DNA from: Deltaproteobacteria bacterium
GTDB lineage: Bacteria > Desulfobacterota > SM23-61
NCBI GenBank assembly: GCA_016875165.1
Contig: VGSF01000045.1
Coordinates: 1 to 36,473, forward strand
Direction: 5' to 3'
Length of the DNA stretch: 36,473 nt
Both the position numbers and the translations under genes were made by a program. Under the pieces are notes generated by a model. It did no database searches. It worked only from the letters and a program-made list of their open reading frames with translations, and had not been told where the DNA came from. This document shows positions 31,058 through 36,473 of the stretch, piece after piece (the first letter of the stretch is position 1; every line of letters begins with the position of its first letter).

Positions 31058-33793
31058 AAACCCGCCTCTTTTAAATTTCTGGTAGCGCTGTTTTAGATAA
31101 ATCCCCCCTAAAATAACCGCCCCAATAATGCTGGAAGACGTTTCATGCCACCAAAGAAGTAACAGAGCCACCACGAGAATGAGGCGTTCGACTTTCGTTA
31201 AGCGATCGCCAAAATAGCCGATGATAATGGCCCCCAGGGCGATGATCCCCAGAAGGATTGTTGCCAGGATGAAGAAAAATTCCATGTAAGGGAAGGGCCC
31301 CGGGGCTTTCTGCAGAATATACGGCATGAATACCAAGATCGGACTAAAAACGAAGGCAAAGGGAACGTACATGCCCGACCAGGCGAGGGTAAACGCCCGC
31401 AGTCCTGTTTTGAATGGATCTCCCTGGGAGATTCCCGAGGCGGCGTAGGCGGCTACGGCAACCGGCGGGGTAAGATCTGCCAGGATTCCAAAGTAGAATA
31501 CAAATAAATGGCTCACCAGAGGAGCCACGCCAAACTTGAGGAGCGCCGGGGCGGCGATTATGGAAACGACGATGTAGTTTGGTGTGGTGGGCAGTCCCAT
31601 CCCCAGAATCAAACTGGCGGCGCCGGTATAGGCCAGGAGGAAGAAGAGGGTAGTGTGGTCCGGCATGAGGATATTGAAGAAATCCAGTTTATCAACAATG
31701 GCCGCGGTGGCGCTGGCCAATTCGATTGTGGCCGAGGCGAATTTAAGTCCCAGCCCGGTTAAAGTGGTGGTCCCCACGATGAACCCCACGGCAGCGCAGG
31801 CAGCCCCGATGGCCAGGGCGTTCTTCGTTCCCCATTCCAAGCAATCAATGACCTGCTCGATCTTCATGCGACCGTCTTTCAAGAAGAGGCCGACGACTAT
31901 GACAAAGAAATTACACCAGAAGGCAGCGAGTCCGGGTTGGGTTCCCCTCTGCAGGAGGTAGAGCAAAAGGGCAATGGCCATAACTCCCCATATCCAGTAG
32001 AAAAACACCATTCCCCGCCATGTCCAGATGAGGCCGCCGAGAATTAAGGCCAACCAGACAACCGTCCAAATCGTCGGGCCGGCAAAAGGATTCCACAAAA
32101 AAAGGATAATGGGAGTCGCGGCAGCCACGGCGATAAAGAAGCTTTTTGTCCGGGGTCCGGTCTGCGCAAAGGCGACCGAGCTGATGATTCCCCAAAAAGC
32201 AGCCAAGAAGGGCGTAAATCCGGAAATGAGAAGCCAGATGATGATAATAAGAGGAATCACCAGAGTTCCGTTTTCCCTGATGAGTTTGGGCACGCTGGGC
32301 AGTTGATCCCGGGGAATTCCCTTCATATTGTTCTTTTTGGCTTCAAAGTGCACCATGACTCCCACGGCGAAGAAATGGCAGAAGGCGGGTATGATGGCAC
32401 AGGTCGCAATGGTGAGATAAGAGATCCCCAGAAACTCGGCCATGATGAAAGCGGCGGCGCCCATGATGGGTGGCATGAACTGACCGCCGGTGGAGGCCGA
32501 AGCTTCCACCGCGCCGGAAAATTCTTTCGTATACCCCATCTTCTTCATCATGGGGATGGTGAAAGCCCCGGTGGTGACCGTATTGGCGACCGATGAGCCA
32601 GAGATGCAACCCAGCAGGCCGGAAGCCAGGATGGAAACTTTCGCGGGACCTCCTGCGGACCAGCCGGCCAAGGCCGTGGCCAGATCAATGAATAATTTCC
32701 CCAGCCCAGTTTTCATGGTGAAAATACCGAAGAGAACGAAATGGAAGACAAAAGTGGCCACCACCCCCAGGGGGATTCCGTAAATCCCTTCGGTCCCCAG
32801 GTATATCTGGTCGATGATGCGAGTAGGGGAGAATCCCCGGTGGGAGAGTACGGAGAGGCCGGGAATATTGGCCAGGTAAGGCCCTACGTAACAGTAGGTC
32901 AAGGAGAAGAGTCCCAGGATGGCCAGGGGAACTCCGATGCTCCGGCGGGTTCCTTCCAGGATGAGAAGGATGGCAAAGTTTCCCAGGATGAAATCCCTGG
33001 TGTTGGGATAGCCGGCGCGATAGATAAACTGATCAAAGTCGAATATGATGTAGCTCGAAAAAGCAAAGGCTAAAACTGCCAGGGTAATTTCAAAATAGGG
33101 TATCTTTTGGGGGTCTAGCTTAAATTTTTTCTTTCCGGAGATTGACTGCAAGGAATCCCAGAGCATGAAAAGAAGAGGAATCCCCAGAGCGGCCAGAATG
33201 CAGAAAGACCAGATGGCGAAAGTCGTACCGGATTCTCCCAGAAATTCGTTCCAATTTTTCAGAACGGCGAAAAAACCATAGGCATAGAATCCCAACCCGA
33301 CGATCGAGGCTGCCAAATCCAAATAAGGGACCGTTGAGGAGCGAAAAAGATCCCGCGTTTTCATGGCGACGGCCAAAAAAAACCCGAGGGCGAAGATCAG
33401 GCCGGTGGCGGCCGCACCGAGTTTCAGGATACCCTGAAATCCCAGGGCCAGGAATGATCCGGCTACGAAGGAAAAAATCAATTCGTAGGTCCAGGTCAAC
33501 CAGCGGTTCTTGATTTTGACCTTCCGGGTGGGATAAACAAGAAAGATGAGGGCCAGGACAAAGGCGAGGTGAAAGCAGCGGTGTTTCCATTCCTGGAGCA
33601 CGCCAAAACCCGCAGTGTGTATGTGGAATATGGAAAGAATGAGGCACATGATCAGGGCGGCCTTGGCAGCCAGGCCCTTTAATTTGCGGAAGCGCAACTC
33701 TGGATCAAAGGTTTCGACCAATTCCTTGACTTTTTCTTCTTCAACTTTATAAACGATCTTTTCCCCTTCTGGCGGGTTCGTTTCTTTGGTCAT
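31055..33793 (-). CDS. TRAP transporter fused permease (4TM/12TM, TAXI-type)
   Basis: This 912-residue inner-membrane protein combines the small (DctQ-like) and large (DctM-like) TRAP subunits, as expected for systems with TAXI binding proteins. About 20 hydrophobic segments follow a short charged N-terminus (KVEEEKVKELVETFDPELRFRKLKG). DctM marks include the GSSVANTVTTGAFTIP and ASASTGGQFMPPIMGAAAF region (about 400-450) and ILGMGLPTTPNYI (about 730-740). It should use an ion gradient to import a solute delivered by the TAXI protein at 34593-35630. The stop codon comes from the inverted repeat downstream. Upstream, a repeat separates it from the DUF1850 gene. Confidence 0.95.
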   Translation of the reverse strand: MTKETNPPEGEKIVYKVEEEKVKELVETFDPELRFRKLKGLAAKAALIMCLILSIFHIHTAGFGVLQEWKHRCFHLAFVLALIFLVYPTRKVKIKNRWLTWTYELIFSFVAGSFLALGFQGILKLGAAATGLIFALGFFLAVAMKTRDLFRSSTVPYLDLAASIVGLGFYAYGFFAVLKNWNEFLGESGTTFAIWSFCILAALGIPLLFMLWDSLQSISGKKKFKLDPQKIPYFEITLAVLAFAFSSYIIFDFDQFIYRAGYPNTRDFILGNFAILLILEGTRRSIGVPLAILGLFSLTYCYVGPYLANIPGLSVLSHRGFSPTRIIDQIYLGTEGIYGIPLGVVATFVFHFVLFGIFTMKTGLGKLFIDLATALAGWSAGGPAKVSILASGLLGCISGSSVANTVTTGAFTIPMMKKMGYTKEFSGAVEASASTGGQFMPPIMGAAAFIMAEFLGISYLTIATCAIIPAFCHFFAVGVMVHFEAKKNNMKGIPRDQLPSVPKLIRENGTLVIPLIIIIWLLISGFTPFLAAFWGIISSVAFAQTGPRTKSFFIAVAAATPIILFLWNPFAGPTIWTVVWLALILGGLIWTWRGMVFFYWIWGVMAIALLLYLLQRGTQPGLAAFWCNFFVIVVGLFLKDGRMKIEQVIDCLEWGTKNALAIGAACAAVGFIVGTTTLTGLGLKFASATIELASATAAIVDKLDFFNILMPDHTTLFFLLAYTGAASLILGMGLPTTPNYIVVSIIAAPALLKFGVAPLVSHLFVFYFGILADLTPPVAVAAYAASGISQGDPFKTGLRAFTLAWSGMYVPFAFVFSPILVFMPYILQKAPGPFPYMEFFFILATILLGIIALGAIIIGYFGDRLTKVERLILVVALLLLWWHETSSSIIGAVILGGIYLKQRYQKFKRGGF

Positions 33794-33818
33794 AATTATT
33801 TACCTTGGTTCTTGAAAA

Positions 33819-33975
33819 TTGGTGGCTTCGTAAAAAGTCGGCAGAAGAGTCATTGCGAGCGAAAGCGAAGCAATCTCGTTTTTATAAGTCCTTGAAAATA
33901 CGGGATTGCTTCGTCGTCCCGCATTGGCGGAACTCCTCGCAATGACGAAAACGGGACTTTTTACGAGATCATCAA
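33819..33975. repeat. TCGTAAAAAGTC-family inverted repeat with a foreign interior
   Basis: The ends TTGGTGGCTTCGTAAAAAGTC and GACTTTTTACGAGATCATCAA match the family. The interior is instead built on GTCATTGCGAGCGAAAGCG with inverted GCAATGAC, a different palindromic motif. It lies between the DUF1850 and TRAP permease genes inside the presumed operon. Confidence 0.7.
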
Positions 33976-33981
33976 AATTGA

Positions 33982-34488
33982 TCAAAAGAATTTACCCCGG
34001 AGGCGCATTCCCATCCACGAAAAAAGGCTCATTTTCCGGGCCTGAATATGAATCAACCCATTTTCCATTAGGGCGGAAAGGTTTATCTCCGGATCCTCCT
34101 TAAAGCGGAATCGATTATGCCATTGTGATTGAACTCTTAGGAAAAAAAAAGGAATAACCCGCTTAATCCCGCTGATGCGGAACCAATCTCCATCCCGGTG
34201 AAGCTTTTCTCCTTCCGCTACGTTATAGGGAAGTCCGGTTCCCTGTCCCTGAAATCTGGTTTCAACAAGGACGATCCGGTATTGCGCATCGATAACAAAA
34301 AACTCCCGAACATCGCTCAGGGCTACCGAATGGAGGTAGGCCAGTTGAAAGGTATCTCCGGGTTTGACAATTCTCGAAAAAAGAATCTGGCCGCCGTCTG
34401 GGGAGAGAGTTAATACGCCTACTGAAAATAAAAGCAGAAACAGCCCCAAGGCCAAAACCGCAAAGAAGAGAACGAGTCCCTTTCGCAT
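33982..34488 (-). CDS. DUF1850 domain protein linked to the TAXI-TRAP transporter
   Basis: This 168-residue protein starts with one hydrophobic segment (MRKGLVLFFAVLALGLFLLLFS), a signal anchor or signal peptide, followed by an exported domain. DUF1850 features are visible: a FQLAYLHSVALSDVREFFVI segment and FQGQGTGLPYN. DUF1850 genes are recurrently found beside TAXI binding protein and fused TRAP permease genes; their role is unknown, perhaps an accessory periplasmic factor. I chose ATG 34488 over an in-frame ATG at 34530 because the longer version would begin inside the hairpin at 34500-34539 and delay the signal sequence. Confidence 0.8.
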   Translation of the reverse strand: MRKGLVLFFAVLALGLFLLLFSVGVLTLSPDGGQILFSRIVKPGDTFQLAYLHSVALSDVREFFVIDAQYRIVLVETRFQGQGTGLPYNVAEGEKLHRDGDWFRISGIKRVIPFFFLRVQSQWHNRFRFKEDPEINLSALMENGLIHIQARKMSLFSWMGMRLRGKFF

Positions 34489-34499
34489 GCTTTCAAAAT

Positions 34500-34539
34500 A
34501 AGCCCCGCATAAAGCGCTTCCGGTCTTCATGCGGGGCTT
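34500..34539 (-). terminator. Intercistronic hairpin between the TAXI receptor and DUF1850 genes
   Basis: AAGCCCCGCAT pairs perfectly over 11 bp with ATGCGGGGCTT (34500-34510 and 34529-34539), with an 18-base interior. On the minus strand it is followed by ATTTT. It lies 54 bases after the TAXI stop and just before the DUF1850 start. Such a partial terminator would give far more binding protein than permease, or protect the upstream message from decay. Confidence 0.6.
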
Positions 34540-34592
34540 TGAACGGCGTCATAATAGATTCGCGGAGAATTCTCTTTCAGGTTCCGTGTGAA

Positions 34593-35630
34593 TTATTTGG
34601 CTTCGGGCGGAATCAGCGCCGCCGGCACCTGGATTCCTTTCTCTTTATAATACTTGTAGGCCCCTTTGTGCAGGGGGACCGTCACGCCGAGGAGGGCATT
34701 TTCCAGCTTCACATTTTTCCCCTGCTCATGGGCGGCGGCCATCATGTCCGATCCACTGACTTCTTCTTTCTTTTCCCGATAGATTTGCGGAGTTTTTTCA
34801 TATAAGTGATAGGTGACGTCGTAGATCGTTTTCTCATCCATATCCGCGCGGGTCACCCAAAGAGAGATAATGGCGACCGTTTTTACCGGATTCGGCTGCT
34901 TGGGGTAGGCTTTCGCTGGCATCGTTACAGGTGCATAGTACGGGAAGCGGCTATGCAGTTTGCTGATGACATCGTCGGGGAAGGGCAAAAAGACCACATC
35001 CTTGGTGGTGGCGATTTCAATGATACTTGAGATGGGAACTCCCGCCGTCCAGAATAGGGCATCGGCCTGCTCATCCTGCATACGCTGCACGGCAGCGGCG
35101 TAATAAACGAAGATGGGTTGAATATCGCTATAAGATAACCCAATGGCCTCGAGGAATCTCCGGGAATCCATTTCCGTTCCACTCCCTTTGTCTCCCACGA
35201 TGATGCGTTTGCCTTTGAAATCATAGACGGATTTGATCCCGGTCTTGGCCCCAGCCACCATATGGACCGTTTCAGGAAAGAGGGCAGAGATGGTGCGCAG
35301 GCCCTTGACCTGCGGGGTCTTCCAAGCTTCCTTATCTCCCGTATAGGCCGCCAGGGCTACGTTATTCTGGGCGATTCCGGATTCGACCTCGCCCCTGCCG
35401 AGCAGGTTGACATTGGCAACCGAGGCGTTTCCGGTATGGGCTGTTACCACCATGTCGGGAATCTTGTTCGTGAGAGCCTGTGCTAAAGCACCCCCAACCG
35501 GATAGTAAACGCCGCCTACTCCACCCGTAGCAATGCCAAAAAAGCGCTTCTTTTGGGCCATGGCTGGCCCAGAAAAAGCAAGGGCCAGGACTACTACAAT
35601 ACTGATAATAAAAAATATTCTTTTACTCAT
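34593..35630 (-). CDS. TAXI-family TRAP solute-binding protein
   Basis: This 345-residue periplasmic receptor has a clear signal peptide (MSKRIFFIISIVVVLALAFS, cleavage after AMA at residue 25). The mature protein opens with FFGIATGGVGGVYYPVGGALAQ, the TAXI hallmark (T/S-GG-x-GGxYY). It continues with TGNASVANVNLLGRGEVESGIAQNN and KGKRIIVGDKGSGTEMDSRRFLEAIG. TAXI proteins bind organic anions or amino acids; the ligand here is unknown. AGGAGG lies six bases before ATG 35630, which is preferred to the TTG two codons upstream. A consensus promoter is at 35706-35734. It is the first gene of the transporter operon. Confidence 0.95.
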   Translation of the reverse strand: MSKRIFFIISIVVVLALAFSGPAMAQKKRFFGIATGGVGGVYYPVGGALAQALTNKIPDMVVTAHTGNASVANVNLLGRGEVESGIAQNNVALAAYTGDKEAWKTPQVKGLRTISALFPETVHMVAGAKTGIKSVYDFKGKRIIVGDKGSGTEMDSRRFLEAIGLSYSDIQPIFVYYAAAVQRMQDEQADALFWTAGVPISSIIEIATTKDVVFLPFPDDVISKLHSRFPYYAPVTMPAKAYPKQPNPVKTVAIISLWVTRADMDEKTIYDVTYHLYEKTPQIYREKKEEVSGSDMMAAAHEQGKNVKLENALLGVTVPLHKGAYKYYKEKGIQVPAALIPPEAK

Positions 35631-35705
35631 CTGCAACCTCCTTTTTTTGTGAGACAGAGCATCTGGCCTGCCTCCGTTTAAAATAGATCACCGATCCGAT
35701 TCCTT

Positions 35706-35734
35706 TTAATAAAATATTTAAAAACTTTTGTCAA
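35706..35734 (-). promoter_or_regulatory. Strong sigma-70 promoter for the TAXI-TRAP operon
   Basis: On the minus strand a perfect TTGACA (35734-35729), a 17-base AT-rich spacer and TATTAA (35711-35706) are present. They lie about 76 bases upstream of the start at 35630, giving a leader of about 70 bases. A family repeat begins just upstream at 35745. Confidence 0.65.
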
Positions 35735-35744
35735 GTAACATATT

Positions 35745-35892
35745 TGATGATCTCGTAAAAAATCGTCACTCCGGTGAAAACCGGAGTCCAGAGTATTTAT
35801 AAGCATTTAAATCCCGCTCCGAGCGGGACTGGATTCCGGCTTCCGCCGGAATGACATAATGAAGGGAATTCTGACTTTTTACGATTTCATCA
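35745..35892. repeat. TCGTAAAAAGTC-family inverted repeat, full copy
   Basis: TGATGATCTCGTAAAAAATCG at the left and the inverted GACTTTTTACGATTTCATCA at the right bound 148 bp. Two perfect 8-bp hairpins lie inside: ACTCCGGT-GAAA-ACCGGAGT and ATTCCGGC-TTCC-GCCGGAAT, both with tetraloops. It sits between divergent promoters of the TAXI and HTH genes; the rest of the 378-bp gap holds only those promoters. Confidence 0.8.
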
Positions 35893-35916
35893 TATTTTGT
35901 TTTTTTAAATTTTTTA

Positions 35917-35945
35917 TTGACTACCATTCTTCAATTTTGTACAGT
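35917..35945 (+). promoter_or_regulatory. Candidate sigma-70 promoter for the HTH gene
   Basis: TTGACT (35917-35922), a 17-base spacer and TACAGT (35940-35945) lie 69 bases before ATG 36015. Confidence 0.45.
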
Positions 35946-36014
35946 CTTTTAAAAGTTTGCAAATAATCAAACTTAATTTTCAATTACAAAAGGGAAGTTT
36001 TTAAGGAGGGGATA

Positions 36015-36473
36015 ATGGGAAAAATTGAAAAAATCGTCAAATCGGAGATCATGCGTCTGGCCAAACGAGAAGTCCGGGCGGCCTTTTTCCCTCTCAGGCG
36101 GGAAGTACACAGGATGAGGCTTAATCTATCGCGTCTATCCAAGAATTTTACCTTATTAGATCGTTTGGCTAAAGAAAGGATCCGCCAGGATGATAGCAAA
36201 AAATTGAAAATGGAAACTAACCTGGAAGAAGCAAAAGCCGCCCGCTTTACACCGGAAAGAATTCGCCTTCTTCGAAATAAGCTGGGTATATCGCAAAAAG
36301 GCCTATCTGTTCTCGCAGGAGTGAGCATGGGAGCCGTGGCTTCTTGGGAAAAAGGGAAATTTCACCCGAAACTTGAGAAAAAAGCGGCCCTGGTGGCCAT
36401 ACGGAAGCTCAGAAAGAGAGATGTGAAAAAAATACTAACCTCCAGAAGCGAAGAAGCAAAAAAGAAAAAGCCC
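36015..36473 (+). CDS. XRE-type helix-turn-helix protein with a basic N-terminus (3' end beyond window)
   Basis: An open frame of 153 codons starts at ATG 36015, after AAGGAGGGG, and reaches the window edge without a stop. The first 70 or so residues are strongly basic and helical (KSEIMRLAKREVRAAFFPLR, MRLNLSRLSKNF). They are followed by an XRE-like HTH (about 80-120: FTPERIRLLRNKLGISQKGL, then SVLAGVSMGAVASWEKGK). The C-terminal tail is Lys/Arg-rich (RKLRKRDVKKI, EEAKKKK). The HTH suggests DNA binding, probably as a repressor or modulator. Its own promoter candidate lies upstream and it diverges from the TAXI-TRAP operon, so it could regulate that operon; this is inference only. Confidence 0.82.
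   Translation, partial: MGKIEKIVKSEIMRLAKREVRAAFFPLRREVHRMRLNLSRLSKNFTLLDRLAKERIRQDDSKKLKMETNLEEAKAARFTPERIRLLRNKLGISQKGLSVLAGVSMGAVASWEKGKFHPKLEKKAALVAIRKLRKRDVKKILTSRSEEAKKKKP

Overview
Probable source. The window looks like chromosome of an anaerobic, Gram-negative bacterium, most likely a Desulfobacterota-type ('deltaproteobacterial') sulfate reducer or syntroph. This is inferred from the gene set: LPS glycosyltransferases, a TAXI-type TRAP transporter with DUF1850, a CBS-CBS-ACT protein, tandem biotin-type carboxyltransferases, a beta-keto acid cleavage enzyme, and intergenic regions full of palindromic repeats. I saw no rRNA, tRNA, CRISPR array or transposase gene.

Layout. (1) 341-6281 (+) is a tightly overlapping surface-polysaccharide operon: two GT2s, a GT4, a heptosyltransferase-like GT9, an O-antigen ligase-like membrane protein and a UDP-HexNAc 4-epimerase-like SDR. 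After a repeat-filled gap, 7055-9293 adds UDP-glucose dehydrogenase and UDP-glucuronate decarboxylase, so UDP-GlcA and UDP-xylose can be made. (2) 9570-19029 (+) holds housekeeping genes: guaA, dnaE, accA, a UPF0280 protein, a YfcE-type phosphoesterase, a HIT protein and a LapA-like membrane protein. A CBS-ACT protein follows on the minus strand (19437-20081). (3) 20704-27694 (+) is a catabolic block: two carboxyltransferases, a beta-keto acid cleavage enzyme, a crotonase lacking one of the two canonical glutamates, and an M20-type carbamoylase/hydantoinase. (4) 27766-28641 (-) is an HDOD protein; 28746-30784 (+) is miaB plus a PHP phosphoesterase. (5) 31055-35630 (-) is a TRAP-TAXI uptake system: binding protein, hairpin, DUF1850, fused permease. 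(6) An XRE-type HTH gene runs off the right edge (36015 onward).

Intergenic DNA. The most striking content is between the genes. Six copies of a 265-275 bp palindromic element (A-F) have GTAA/GTAT-type inverted ends. Each is flanked by an 8-bp direct repeat, perfect in four copies and 7/8 in two. This fits a non-autonomous element mobilised by an IS66-like transposase that is not in this window. A seventh element (17646-17942) has a recognisably related core but quite different 15-bp ends. Other families are a 133-bp hairpin repeat carrying a G-quadruplex motif just upstream of three start codons, a TCGTAAAAAGTC-ended family, a CTTGCAAAAGT-ended family, and two further palindromic repeats.

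These insertions have reshaped expression units. One split the HIT and lapA genes and changed the HIT stop codon. One sits against the guaA terminator, one directly after the CBS-ACT stop codon, and one between a near-consensus promoter and the carboxyltransferase genes. One repeat supplies the TRAP permease stop codon. All functional statements come from reading motifs by eye; no database search was run.
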